Below are positions 1-13,900 of a DNA stretch of 64,000 bases, one piece after another. Numbering within the stretch: the first letter of the stretch is position 1; each line of letters begins with the position of its first letter. The notes beneath the pieces are model-generated. The model had not been told where the DNA came from, did no database searches, and worked only from the letters and a program-made list of their open reading frames with translations. Source of the DNA: Ifrita kowaldi (Eukaryota > Chordata > Aves > Passeriformes > Cinclosomatidae); NCBI GenBank assembly GCA_013398055.1, contig VZRS01014158.1:377488-441487 (forward strand), given 5' to 3'. The position numbers were made by a program, and so were the translations under genes.

Positions 1-38
1 CACTGGGGGTTTTTTTGTTCACTGGGGTTTTTTTTGGC
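1..38. repeat. short imperfect direct repeat at the window edge
   Basis: CACTGGGG followed by a run of T occurs twice, starting at 1 and 21, with a period of about 20. The repeat may continue outside the window. Confidence 0.6.
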
Positions 39-1636
39 AAGAGGAATTTGTGCCCATCAGCTGCAGAGAGCCAGCAAGCTTAGGTTTGATAATGCCGTGT
101 CTTAGCCATGGGGCTGCTCACAGGAGGGGGCAGTGCTGGTCCTCTTAAAGGAAGTAATTAGACGGGGAGATCCCTTTCCCACAAAGGCTTCACTGAGACT
201 GTGGGCTCAAAAAGTCTTGGAGATGTGCTGCAAGGACAAACAAAATACTGGTACCTACTTGGGCTCGGTGTGGTTCAAGCCCAAACATACCATGGGGCTT
301 GCTGAGGTGGGTGAATTCTTTCAGGGTGGAACAGCAAGCTATTGACTGCACAGTACAAATTTCTTCTTGGAAATAAAGTAAGTGTTTCAACAAATATCTG
401 TGGATTCTCTAGTCTGCCATGCCAGCATTTGCTGGCAAACAAAAATAAAGGTTTCTTGGATATCTATCACCGTGTTAAAAGCCTTCTGGTGCTAGCAGGG
501 TCCCGGTGCTGAGTCCATGACATTAGCAGAGGAGGATATTTAGCCTAGCAGCTGAGCAAGGGAGAACATCAGCAGCTACGATGCATAATGTACGATCTGT
601 ACATGACTGGTCTTGCGTGATACTCTGAAAAGAACTGCCCACACTTGTCACAGATTTCGTGAACACTGATAGCATCAACTGTGTTTAAACATGTGTTCAG
701 CCGCCTCCAACTCTGCATGTTGAGACAATCAGTTTTCCAGGGCTGCGAAATCTTGCATGCATGTCTGTAAAGCTGTGACCATGAGATGTTATCACTCGTT
801 AGTTTCCTGGCCAAAGTGATGATGAGTAATCCTGGTTTAATAAGAGTTGTCCTCTGCTCTTCCTCTTTAGATTCAGGAATTCACGCAACGAACCAGGTAG
901 CTGTGCTTTTTCTCCTTAACTCCTGATCATCTGCTCTAACTCTTTTCTTTGGTCAGAACAAGTGTTTTACTGGGATACAAAGTTTTCAAACTTCTTGCAT
1001 CAGGCTAAGGAAATAGCAGTGGCTAAAACAAAAGAGATTTACAAATAGGATAGATTCCTGCAGTGATAGTAAAAGTTTCATTTAAGCACACTTCAAAAGT
1101 AAGTGTAACAAAATGCTCTTTTATTTACTTGCCTTTAAGGCGTTGCTTCTCGACGTCAGTTTATAGCACTATAGACCAGTTTATATTGTCTGAGTAGACC
1201 ATAAAACTTTGATCTTTTTGAAATGAGTAAATTCAGACTTTGTGGTGACCAGGTTGCCAAGCTGTGTTACAGCATAAAGATGAGATGCTCTCTTTTTTCC
1301 CCCAGTAAAGGATGGTTTTTGCCATTCCATTTGTATAGAGTAACTTCAAGGGCTTGCTTAGCATTTTGAGCGATAATACCTGTGATGTCATGTTGTCAGA
1401 AATTGTCCTGGCAAATTGCAACTCCTAGTCCTAGAATATAAGGCATAGCTATTGAGAATGGGATGTGTCTATAAACATGAGATAATTGGTAACTGTTGTG
1501 AATTAAATTACACTAAAAATACTTAGTTATGTATTGTATTAAATTATACTAAAGATAATTTATTTAATCTAGGACTGGCCCACTAGTGCAGAACACAGTA
1601 ATTGAATTCTCCTCTGTTAAAGAAGGTAGATTAAAA

Positions 1637-1692
1637 GATAGATAGATGGATAGATAGATAGATAGATGGATAGATAGATAGATGGATGGATG
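1637..1692. repeat. GATA/GATG tetranucleotide microsatellite
   Basis: About 14 units of GATA interrupted by GATG, ending in three GATG units. It is read as a plain microsatellite. Confidence 0.95.
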
Positions 1693-3136
1693 AAAAAAAT
1701 GAAAACTTAATTCAGAATTTAGGTGCCAAACATTATGTATCAAAATCCATAACATTAATTAAAAGCTTTTGAAGTTGCTGAGCATATCTCACTGCTGCTT
1801 AATCCATAGGAGTTGAGGGAACTCAGTATCTTTAGAAATCAGTGCTCATTGCCGTGACTATGTGTGAAATTAGATGCTGACTTGTAAGTAGCCAGGTTGT
1901 GCATACTGATCTTGGTGTAATCCTGCAATAATGTGTTCTGCTGCTGTCATGGTATTGTGAAACATCATGAAATGGGAGAATTTGGAAAAAAAATTTGGAA
2001 TGAACTTTTTTTTGACAATTCCCATCTAATGAGATGACATAAGATTTTCAGGATGGTGGAAAAATGATGAATTCTTTAAATCATCACAGTAAACAAACAA
2101 CAAATAAAGATTAGATTTACACACAAGAAATTCACACTCAGGGAGCAAAGGACTAGGTTAAAATGAAGCCCATTAAGAACATCTTGATGGACAATATTTT
2201 TTAAAAAAATAAACCAAAATAAAGCTATTGACATGCCTGAGGGCATTTCAGGAAGTGTGGCTGAAATCTGACAAAAATAGTCATTTTATTTAAAATCTGA
2301 TGTTTTTGACACATCTGTAAGACCAGGCAGATGCCTCATGTGGTACCCAGGACCCCCCCATACTTCTGGTATTTACATTAGATTTTGCAATTCTGTAAAA
2401 TACAGACAAATCCAATATTCATTAAACATAAATTAAATCAGCAAAAGCAGAATTTATTCCTTCATTTACAAGGCTTTGGGTATTGCATATTCCATACAAG
2501 TCCTAGACTCTGACACTGCTATAGGCCAAGGCAATGCTCTGTGCATACCTGTTCAGTGGTTAATTAAATGTGCATGTCTTTTATGGAGGAGTAAAGTTCC
2601 ATAGAAAAAGCATTAAACTAATAAAATTAAACACACTGGAGTTTCATGTTATATAGAGAGCAAAACTTCCTGATGTGCTCAAGACAGGGAAGTCTCCAGC
2701 CCTGCTGGTGCGGCTGCTTCCCCTGAGCCTCCCGTGCAGCAGGGAGCTGGTCAGCACCAGTTGTGCCTCACACACAGGCTACTGAGCTCAGGCTGTGGAT
2801 GAGGAGAAAAGGCAAGTAGCAGACAAAAATGTCCAAGTGTGCAGCTCTATTAGCAGTCATGCTAAAACACATTCTGAGGTACCTGTGCGGTAACCTATTT
2901 CTCTGTCTGGTTTTGGGCTTCGTGTAGCAGCTGTCATTACAGTAATGAAGTGATTAGATCTGCTCTGTTGCCTAATTACAGGACTAGAAATTGCATGCAT
3001 TCCTGCAATCTAGTTAAGTACTCTATCTCTGAATCCTCTGATTTCAAGGATAGTGTTTGGGAAATTATCTTTAGAGTACATAATTTTTTTTTTAAGTGCA
3101 CTTGATTGAAGTGAGGATTCTATCATATTGTAGAAT

Positions 3137-3161
3137 TATTGATTACATTATGTAATCAATA
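3137..3161. promoter_or_regulatory. perfect 12-bp-arm palindrome containing a D-box motif
   Basis: TATTGATTACAT, one T, then ATGTAATCAATA: the arms are exact reverse complements. The core ATTATGTAAT (3147-3156) matches the PAR-bZIP/E4BP4 consensus RTTAYGTAAY exactly. Function is not shown. Confidence 0.45.
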
Positions 3162-6100
3162 CTTACACAGTGTTTTTCTTCTCAGTATCTCCTAGTGTTT
3201 TGCTACAAGGGGAAAGTATTATTAGTCCCATTGCAAATTGAAAACTTGGGGGAAAAAAGGAGAATACATTATTTATTTAGAATCCCCAACAAATGTTACA
3301 GCACGACTAGCTAGTTCAAGACTAGATACCCTTTCCTTTAATGTCCTCGAGAGGATGCTACAAGCAAAAGACCTTTTGTTGCATTTCTTTTGGATGAAAG
3401 GATCTTCCATACAGGTCCTGGTGCTATAGGTTTTGGGTACAAAATAAGACTGCTCACAGTCTCCAGCCAGATACAGCACCTGCAACTTTTATTTCCCAGA
3501 ACAGTTCCCCATTGTTTGTACAATTCTACATAGTCATATTAATAGTAGAAGCACAGCGTTACGAGAGAGAAGACTTCACATGTCTGCCTTACTGATCGGT
3601 ATTTACCTCTGTAGAGGTAGGACTGCCTTCATACCAGCTCCTGATATCTTTGGGGATGGAAAACTAAACCTGCATCTTACCTGCATCTTTTTTTTTTTAC
3701 AGCAGCTGTATATTTGCACACCCAAAATGTATTTCAACACTGTGGGCTTAAATCCCTCTCCTGTCTGGGCTTACATCCCTTAGTGTTGTACCTGGGACGC
3801 TTGGCGTGACCAGAAGTTGAACATCTGAATCAAGTCTACCTGCCTTGTCCTGCAGCCTCTTCCGGCAAAGGCGTGCTAGCAGAAGATGCTGTTCACTTAG
3901 CAATGCATACAAGTAAATGTGTACCTTCTTACAGCAGACAGGATAATCACTGTCTGTGGGACATACACCACTCAAACATTGGCAGAGGCTCTTCACACCG
4001 GAAAAGGGATTCAGTACTTTTGATTCCCACTGCTTTCACTCATCTACAGGTCCCTCCTGTTTCACCATCTGTTTCATGTTGCTTAGTCAGAAGATGAAGA
4101 AAACAGGTAACAGTAATATTTTAACAAGACTGTGTCAGAGGCAAAGGGCAATAAAATTTCAAAGACTCATGTAAAAGTCTAAATGTTGGTTTAAAAAAAT
4201 GTATCCTGAGGAAACTGATAGTAGAAAAAGTTCTTAGAAGATCAGAGTGCAACACATGCTTTACCAGTTGACCTGGTGTGTAAAGCTCTAAGTAACCAGA
4301 AGGCAAAATACATATTACATGTAGGATATATAAATTTGCATTATTATTTTATAGCTAAAATTTACAAATATGTAGTGTATATTATATATAAGCTGATGCC
4401 ACTGTGGCTCTTTTAATAAATTAATTTAAAAAAAAAATTCCTGAGAATGGCTTTAGAATTTGTATTTCATGCAGGAGCTTGACTGTAGTTTGCTAAGTGT
4501 ATATACCTGGTCCAAAATGGCCATTTGGAAACACTGTTTTCCTAAAGCCTTGCCTTGGCAGCAAGCCATAGCCTGATCCTGCAAATGTTGTGCACTCAGG
4601 TACTGAAGTCACACTGGAAATATTGTTATGGACTAGTGTACAAAGCCCAACGTGTTTTTAGTACTACCATCGTGGCCTAATGCAGATGTAAAAGGAAGGC
4701 ATAACTGCATTTTGAAAATGTGTTCTGAAATATTCATGTTCATCACAAATGCTGCCTGGTTCAGGTTGTTGATGCTTTTCTAGAAGATTGTAGTCTAAAA
4801 CTGCTGTTTTCAGAAAGAGTTGGCGTGCTGGTTTTGCGGAGTCCATCACCCCACTGTGCATGTGCAGGAGGGCTGTGAGTAGTCGCCTCTTAGGCAACCT
4901 CAGTCAGTGCTAGGGCTGGCCAGAAGCTTCCTGAAGACAATGAAGGCAGAGAGATGCATAAAAGAAATGCTGTGCTGAAGCACTTTGTGAAATTCGGTCC
5001 ATAATGGGTAGTCCAGGATGTAATGATGTAAATAATTGCTCGGAAGTTACAGGGGTCCAGGGACAAGGAGCAGTCCGTGGAGGAGCATGCCTCCCTACTA
5101 GGCTGTGGCACAGCCATCTCATTTCCTTCCAGCCAGGCTGGGGCGCACGTCCAGGTTAGGAACAACATTATCCCAAGTCTTGAGCTGAGATGTGTTCACA
5201 GAAGGGCCATTGCAAAGGCAGAAATGGGCAGGTGGTGCACAGGCAGCTTTGCTTCTCTGAAGCCTGAGCTAGCATTTTTAACTCATGAGACCTGTCTACA
5301 GCAACTTGTCTGGGACCTGACTTCCCACTGGAAGAGACTGGACAAGAGATTTTTAATCCCACCTCTTCACGTCCCCTTCCCAGACTGGGTGCCCGAGAGC
5401 CCCCCAGTGCACTGCTGTTTCCTTTCCCCAGAGCGGGACCCTCCCTGGGACCCAGGCAGGCTCAGTGGGGGCACGCCATGGCAGGAGCAGCACTGGGGTG
5501 CTTGGGATCAGAGCAGGGGCTCAGCACTGTCAGACCTGGCGAGGGCTGCCTCGTAACACAGGGGAAAGGGCTGGTGGTGCTGACCTTGGGTAAGACTCAG
5601 AAAGAATGCTCCATATGCTGACCTGGAGGGAGCATGGTAGCTCATTCCAGCTCCCTGCAGCAGGGATCACAGCCTTACAGGAGCTACACAGCTCTCTGGG
5701 TTATAAACCTGCATTTATTCCTGCATCCCAGGTAAATGACACTGTTCTGCAATTTTCCTTGGGTTTTGCACTTTTTTGTTTTTTGCACTAAAGTCTGTGG
5801 TTTAGTGCAAAATTGGGAGTTGGGAAAATCTGGATGCCAAGTGGCAGATTTGTGACAGAAAAAAGTTGAGCTCAGCCACAAACTCCTCTCCATTCTTCTT
5901 GGTTGAGACAGGACAATTCCAGTCCCACAACGCCCCCCAAGCCACCTAATGCTTGGACCATGCCTGGCATAGGAAATGTCAAGATTGTGATTATGGTTTT
6001 AAGAAACCCGAATCAGGACCTTAAATGAAAGAGGGATTGGACTTTGGGGCATGCCCTCTGCCACAAACAAAACCAGCAGCCCATACTACAGGGAACCAGG

Positions 6101-6529
6101 AAACTAAAAATACGGTATATCAGAACTTGATTCACTTACATAATTCTGTTTGAAAATGTTTTGGGTTTAACCAGGGGAGTGACTGATTGTCAATTGCTGA
6201 GAACCTCACCCTGTGCTCAGTAAATATTCTGCAAGCAGAGAGGCAGCGTCCGTGAATGATCAAGAAGCTCTCAAAGCTTACAGCACTATGCAGTTATTGC
6301 AGTCTGAGCATTTTTTAAGCAGAGCAAATATTTGCTTTCAATTTCACGGCTAGCTGTTGCTGGTGACACATGTGGCCTCTATGGGCACAAGCACTCACTG
6401 GCTCCTTGTTTGCCTTTTGGTTTTCCGGCAGGAGAAGGGTTTGGTGCCAACATACAGTATTACAAATGTAAGATTATTTGCTTTTCTCTGACGTTCAGCT
6501 AGTTTGAAAAGGCTACTGATGCTTTTTAT

Positions 6530-6587
6530 TTAATTTCTCATGTGGTTTAAACAAACATTTAATTTCTCATGTGGATTAAACAAACAC
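6530..6587. repeat. two-copy tandem duplication, 29-bp period
   Basis: AATTTCTCATGTGG followed by a TTAAACAAACA-type stretch occurs at 6532 and again at 6561, with one clear substitution. Recent local duplication. Confidence 0.85.
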
Positions 6588-7973
6588 GTGCCACTCACAA
6601 CAAACACTGCTGCTCATGACTCATTAAGTTGTGCTTCCTAACCAGGTAATCAATTGCCTGAAAATGTTGCGACAACAGAGTTGATGACCTATGTAATGTG
6701 AAAATGAGGGTAACATAACCAAAGGCCTCCTTCTTCAGGCCTTTTGCACACAACAGTGCTGTGTTGGGATTTCTAAAAATGGAGGGATTTTTTTCTCATC
6801 ATTTTAATCTCATGCTTGGAAAATTTTTGGACTGAAATTTATGGTTTTCCCCCTGCCTTTTCCTTACCTTGTTTCCCTTTATTTTGGCTGACTTGCATCA
6901 TAAATAACATTATTTCACATTACATAATGAGAAAGGTGGAGCACCAATGTCATTAATTAGGGACAGACCAAACTTTCCCTTTTCAATACCTTCAGTGCAT
7001 AGCTCTTTGCTAATTAAAAGACCTGATTGCCAGCTCACCTGCATTGCCCCATATGCTGATCCAGACCTCATCCCAGTATGCCCTATGGACACAGAGACAG
7101 TAAGCACACCCTGTACCTTCCCTCATTTTTGGGATAATATGCAAAATCTAGATGCTCCATCTGGGGCTGTTTGAGTATGGACACTTATTTGCATGCTCTC
7201 TTAGAATTTTGGAGCCCACACAGGACATTTGGAGAATGAAATAAAACTTTTAAAAATAACTTTTCAATCTAGTGTTGAACTGCTCTTGGAAAATATTCGT
7301 CTACTAACAAAATTGACCGCCATCCCCCTGCATTTATCCGGTCTAAAAATACTTTGTCATACAGAATTCACTCATATTTCATTCGTGAGTCTGTAATTTT
7401 CTCTAAGGATTTATTTCTTGCTGTGGAAGTGTTTATTTTCTCCTATGCCAGTGACGCTAGTGCTTGAAGTGTTTATATCGTTGTCATGCTGCTGCAGTAA
7501 AACTTGTTTTTTACTCATTTGGATTATTCTGTGTTAGCACATCATGAGAGATGGCAACAAACCAGGACACAATTCGTGGAGATGGGGTGCACTAACACAC
7601 CCTGGCAAGAAGAGGTTTGCACACTGAGTAAGGCCAACTTTTGAGCACACGTCTGTCTCCAGGTAAGATGTACAAGCAAACTTCAAAGCTTGGCAGAAGT
7701 GGAGGGAAGCTGCTGTAAGCCAAGTTGGGTGTGTGTAAGTTCGGGCACCCAGCAGAAAAGGTAGCTGGTACTTGCTCAGCAAAATGGAGAGATTTGATAA
7801 ATGTATCCCTTGAAGTGTGGGGAGGGGTAATGTATCACCTGCCTGATGTGAGAATGGGAAAGGAGCACTCAGTGATGTGCAGTGAAGCTTAGTTTCATAG
7901 CAAACTTTGGTTTGCTGCTTCCATTTCAGATCTGTACAAAAGCTTGTGTTTCTGCAAGCTTTTTTTATTTCTA

Positions 7974-7992
7974 TTTTTTTTTTTTTTTTTTT
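7974..7992. repeat. poly-T run
   Basis: Homopolymer of about 18 T within a T-rich stretch; no adjoining retroposon body recognised. Confidence 0.85.
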
Positions 7993-10900
7993 ACACCAGT
8001 GCATCTAATAAAAGATATAATCCCTACTTGCAAAACTTGTCTTGTTTATTTCTTACGCTTTTTGGCTACAATGATGCTGCATCTTTTGATACAAATATGT
8101 GTTGAATACATCTTACTGTGATATATGTGACAGCATATTCTCATCTTCCATTTTACGTCATATGAAGGAGACAATATGTTCTTCTGAAGAAGTACATGAA
8201 GGGAAGTAACAAAATTAAGTTGTGATTCCTATGATTTTAAAATGGACTTTTCTGAGAATATGTGTTCCTCTGCTACACTGCAGTTTTTCCACAGTCCTGT
8301 TTACAGTGTACAGAAACATTTCAATGTTACTTCTTTGACATCTAAATTGAGAAGTCTTTAGTTTATTTCTGTTTCCCCCATATTTGGTTTTGAATACATA
8401 GCTTTGTCTTTTTTGTATTTTCTGTTTCAGGAGATAGGTATGGACCTTTCAGACAAGTAGGAAGTGATTTATCTTTGATAGAAATATGTTATGACATATA
8501 ATGCTCTTATTGATCTATCATGCTGTTATCCTCAGATGTGCTTTCCTTGCGGAACTGTTTTCTGTGTTAAAGAAATGAGCAGCTGAAATTCTGATAATCC
8601 CAAGCTAAATCTGAATCATGCTCATAAGTCTAAATATAAAACTAATAGCAAGATGTGATCAGGGTTTGCATATGTCAGCTTCAATTGCAAAATCAAATTC
8701 TGACAGGAAATGGAAAACAAGAAAATAATCCTCAAGAGGATCTTAATAACCTCCAAATTTGAATACTTTTATCTTTTTAAATTTGATCCTCTATAAGGAT
8801 TAATACGTCAGGATGGTGTTTCCTATACAGGAAAATTAACAGACAGAAAATGATGTTACAAGGTCTTGTATGCAGAATGAAAAAAAATTATTTGTAACAA
8901 GAGGAGAATGAGAAGTCAATTTAAAGGAAACAGTTGCTTTTTCATAACTTTTCTACTTAGCAGCAGCAGGCAGGAATTTTCCTAATTTTCTGTGAAGTAT
9001 TGGTCACTAACTAGTCAGTGGGAAGGAAACACAGCGATATTGTTCTGTGTGCTGTCATATGACTTCACCCAGCGGGTAACAGTGGCTTTGCCGGCCCGTG
9101 TGAGGGGCCGGGGGAAGCTGCGGCGTCTGCAGCATCGCCGCTGCCCTCTCGCTCAACAGCCCTTCTGTGAGCACACTCGGAGGGGTGGCACCCGCCTTTA
9201 AACAAAGCATTCCCTCAGCAGCAGCAAAGCATTCGCATGGCACACACCTTGAGTGGGCTCTCTTTGTCTTCCTAATTCTCCTGCTGAGAAGACTCCTTCC
9301 ATGTCTTCCCTGGAGCACCTTCAGGTCCGTTAGCTGAGAAGTTCCTCAAAACCTTTACTGTGAAAGGATATCTGTGAGAAATTCCTTGATTGATGCAGCT
9401 GAAGGAATGTCTGGGAATATTTGTAAGAGCTCATAAAGCTGAAAAAATGGTGTGTTCAAAGGCCAAATGCCTGGAAAATGCATCCCAGAGGCACGGTTTG
9501 TTTTTGCCAAGCTTGGCCTTCCTGGCCATGCTGACGCCATGCCCTCTCTTATGGGTGCCATGTCTGATGCTGTGAAACACACGCAGGTATATGGAAAATA
9601 CCATGAGAACTATTTTGGGAAGGATCCAGCAGAGTTTGTAATAGGATAAGGTATCCACAGCAGGCCTGGGAGTTGGGGTCTCCTCATGCCACCGGGATTC
9701 TCCCTGCCACCTTTCTCAGCACATGTCCCGGTTACTTGCTAGTTTCAGTGCAAAGTTTGAGCTCCAATTTCTTTCTTCATTTTCCAAATTAACTCTGTAT
9801 AGGAGGTCTTGGGAAAAAAGAAAAAAAACCAACAACTTATTTTAGGCTCGAGTCCAAAACTACTTTAAAATAAGCATTAGTTAGTGAGACCATTCAAGCT
9901 GCTTAAAGCAAATACTTAATTTGGATCCCCAGTGCCCCAAGCACTGTACAGGGAAGGCCAACTTTGCTTTTTAGTTCAGGCAAGGCTGGACCAAGTGCTG
10001 GTCTTCTTCTCCAGCAGCATCGTTGCACTTGGAGTACATCTGCTTATGTTCCTGCAACAAAAGCATCCTTAGGATTGTAATAATGGTGCTGTCAGGTTTG
10101 AAGATGATTCTAATAGTTCCCAGACATTCTTCTGTGTAGAAAATGTGGTTAGATGATAAGTGAAGACCTTCACTGGATTTTGGAGGGAATTTGCAGCTCT
10201 CTTTCTGTTTGTGCCTCAATTAATCCGTGTTAACTTTGTGGTTGGTTCAAAAAAAGTGAAGGTAAATGTGTGACAGCTAGTACCAATATCACATGAGATC
10301 AACATTGTTAAGACTATAAATCTCTTCAAAGCGAAGAATTTATCCATTTTTGTGTCTTCCAGAGAAGCGAACAACTTGGCAACAGCAACATGATCCAAAT
10401 TAATTATTTATTCAAAATCTAAACTACTTGCAATTTCTGTGTTGCTATGATCTTTAAAATAATTCACCACTGTCATCTGCCTTTGGTGCAGCCAACTACA
10501 AAGAAAAATGAAAACGGCCTCACATTCCATTAACATACTTCTTCACCTTGTTATTCTTTTCAATAGGCAAAGTTATCCTTCCTCAAAACACAGGCATAGT
10601 TCAGGCCATCTATTTTGTTCCACAAGGGCTGTTTTTAAATCCCCAAGAACAAAGATATTTCCTATGAGTCAAGGCAAATTCCTCCCTTCAAATGTGAGTA
10701 TCACCATCAATCTTCTGGCCAGAAAACATACTTACTCTCTTTTCCTTCCTGTCTGGTTTCTGGAAAATTGCATCATTCCTACCATTTAAAAAAAATTATT
10801 TTCAGGAAGTGAAGTTTCTAACTCAAGGTCAGAACCTTGTTTGTGACTTTGCAATTTTTACAAGATCCTTGTGATTCAAAATATTGTAGTTGACTGTGAG

Positions 10901-13900
10901 TAGAAAAGCCTACATCATCACTGGTATGTTTTGGTATAGAGCAACAATCCTAGGATCCCTCAAATCTATGGATCAGGTTCACTATTTCCCTAGGGAATGA
11001 GTAAGTTTTACATTTTATATTTGCAGCACCAAAACTCATCAGTATAAATGCTCTTTACAAAGCGAGAGAACCCTTTTCTAGAGAGAGGCACACGCATGCC
11101 CATGTGTTTGCTCTGTAGCTGCTTGGGAGAGGGAGGAATGCTCTGCCTGCAGGTTGCCTGTGAGGGCTCTTGTGGGGCTGCACCAGCCGTGGCTGCCCAG
11201 CACTTCTTGGCTGCCCTGAGACACTTTGCTGTGCCGGGAACCAGTACTTCTTTGTATTCCAGGATTAGTTTCTCATTGTCACCTTGAAATCCAGGACAGG
11301 AAAAGATTTATGTATCTTTGTCTACGAGTCAGAAACAAGTAAAGTCTGAAAAATCTTAGTCATCCCTTTTTTGGCTTGTTTGCAATAGTTACCCACTCTT
11401 AAGAACCCGTGTTTAAATGGTGATGTGGACTTCCATGCTACTCCACCAAGTTACCTCCTTGATTTCACTGAGCATATAAATGCTGGTAATTGCTCAGAGT
11501 CAGCAGGAAAGGTTCTGGCTTACAATGATTTATTTTATTGCTTATGTTAATGTGCCAGTGGGATAGAAGATAGCCTTGTGGGCACTAAGTAACAAGAGCT
11601 GAGTAATGACTCAGGTTGCCCTTGGAGACTGTCAACACATACAGTTTTCTCCACTATTTTTTCACATGATTTCAAAATAATTCCAAATGATTATGAATAC
11701 TTATTAATTGAGCTGCTTTGCAGGCTCTGCTGGCTGATGTTCAGTTCTTCACACTTTTTGTTATATGTACCTTATCCAGGATTATTTCCACAAAGTCCTT
11801 TCTCCCTTTCTGTTCAGGGAAGGCAAGGACACAAACAAATAACCACAAAACCACTTTGGGGTTTCTGATGTTTTGCACAGGCATTCTTCTCGTTTCCCCT
11901 TTCATTTGTCAGTGAGTCTACTTTCTCTCTTCTTCACCATTATGAAATCGTTTTCCTTTTCTGTTTCTCTCCAGACCTCTGTTCTCTCCTGTGTTTCTTC
12001 TGGCTTACTTTCCTCCCCTGTGACTTGTGCTTCAGCGACTCCCATTGCCAACTCCAAAAATGCAGTTGTTTACATTTTCACTCCTGCTTGTGGGAGCCCT
12101 CAGTGACACTGACCTGCTTGTGAACACGCTGGGGAGGGTGAGAAGAAGACGTGAGGGACCAGCAGACCCCACAGTGATGGGTGCTTGGCCAGCAGTGGCA
12201 GCTCCTTTCCCTGTGCAGGATAACTGGCTGCTGGCAGCTCTCATTCCCACCCTTAAGCCACCATGATCAAACAGCCCTTTTGTTAGCACACACTTGACTT
12301 TTTGTCTTGGACACCTTTCTCTTCCGGGCAACAGCCAGCTCAGTGGCCTGACCACCTCTTTGCCCCTGCATCTGCCAGCTTTCCACATTTTCCAGCCCCC
12401 TGGAAGGGAAAAGTGGACTCATGGCTAAAAACACTACCAGCTAATGAAAAAAAGCACAAACTCTGAGGATTTGCAAGCCAGAGAAGTGTGCAGAGCAGCA
12501 GGTAAGCATGGCCAAGCTGCAGCAGGAGGATGCAGAAAAAGCTTTGTGCAGTTACATTTTCAGTTATGCTCTCCAGTGCCAAACGCAATCCATAGTTCAG
12601 TAACATTAATGCATCAGCTGGCTTTCATAGTCACTACCATGATATTGCAATATTTCTCACTGTTACTTTACCACTGAGTCTTTAAAATATTCCTCCTCTT
12701 TTATACTTCTATAAAACATGGCAGTCAATTTGTTAGACTGGGTGGAAAGGACCTATGTATTTCCACTTGGAAATCTGTTCATCTTTTCAATCTATGAAAA
12801 GGTCATATGGGAAGCTACAAAGCAAATGAAAAGCAAAGACATTTACTTGTGAGAAGAAAAGAAGTGCCAAGAGTTTGTAAAACCTTGGGAGAATCAGAAA
12901 AGTAAGTGGTCTTAGGTGTCTGTAGTGGAGGGGGAAGGGAAAGCTACAATACATTAGTCTGAAGAAGAGTGGGAGAAATGAAAGCAGGAAAGATTCTGCA
13001 GAGGAACTTCTGTAGTTTATCTCTGTATTGTTATTGAACTATGTATAATTACTAATTGTGCACAGACAGGGAAAGCACCATTCCAGTAACTTCAGCAGGG
13101 AAGAGTCTGAATCACATGGGCAGCTTGATTCAGATAACAGCAGAACAGACAGAAACAAAATAAACTGTTAAAGTACTTTGGATTTCATTTATTTAATTTA
13201 CTCAATATTTATAAAAATAAGAAGGCAATAAAAGTAGTTACTCTAAGTAGTTGTTGATTCCTTTTTCAGCAGGATTTCATGGCTCTTTAATGATTCTGGA
13301 TGACAATGACTGTGTCTGCTCCTTTCCAGCACTTACCCATATTCAAGTAAGAAAGGAAATACTTCAGAGGTTTAGTTTTGGTGAAGCTGCTGCTAGAAAA
13401 TGCAGAAGAAGACTGATGTTCCCTGCCAAACTAAAATTTGCAGGGGAGGACAGCTGGATATTCTAGTAGTTAGCCATGCTCAGACATAATAACCGTCACA
13501 GGACTTCTCCACTGGGACTTGGAGATAAGCAGTGTGTTGATCCAAGATACGGATTGTTTAAATGCGTTGAGAAATTTAACCACAAGATGGAAACTGGCTC
13601 TGTTAAGTGCAAGAGTAGTGAAATGCTGCATTTGGCCTACCACAATGGGTGGAAATCTGTGGCAGCAAGAAAACAAAAACATTTGTTTTATGTTAAATTA
13701 CAAACTTGGTTTTGAAATATAGCGTGACACGGATGGTGACATGGCCTGTATTTTCTTTGGTAGTTTACAGGAACTCACTGCAGTTCTTAGGGCTGGGTCT
13801 TGGGGGAAAAAAAGCTGCTGCACTTAGGTCTCATAATCAATTCAGTGTTCACATTAACTGTATAAGATCTGAAGGAGCCAGGATGTGAAATACAGCATAC

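Noticed and set aside
5077..5556. A 159-codon plus-strand frame
   Set aside because: No recognisable family, no splice or promoter context, and lies in a GC-richer patch where long chance frames are expected.
12032..12388. A 118-codon minus-strand frame
   Set aside because: Low-complexity composition, no family signature, and an equally open frame on the other strand.
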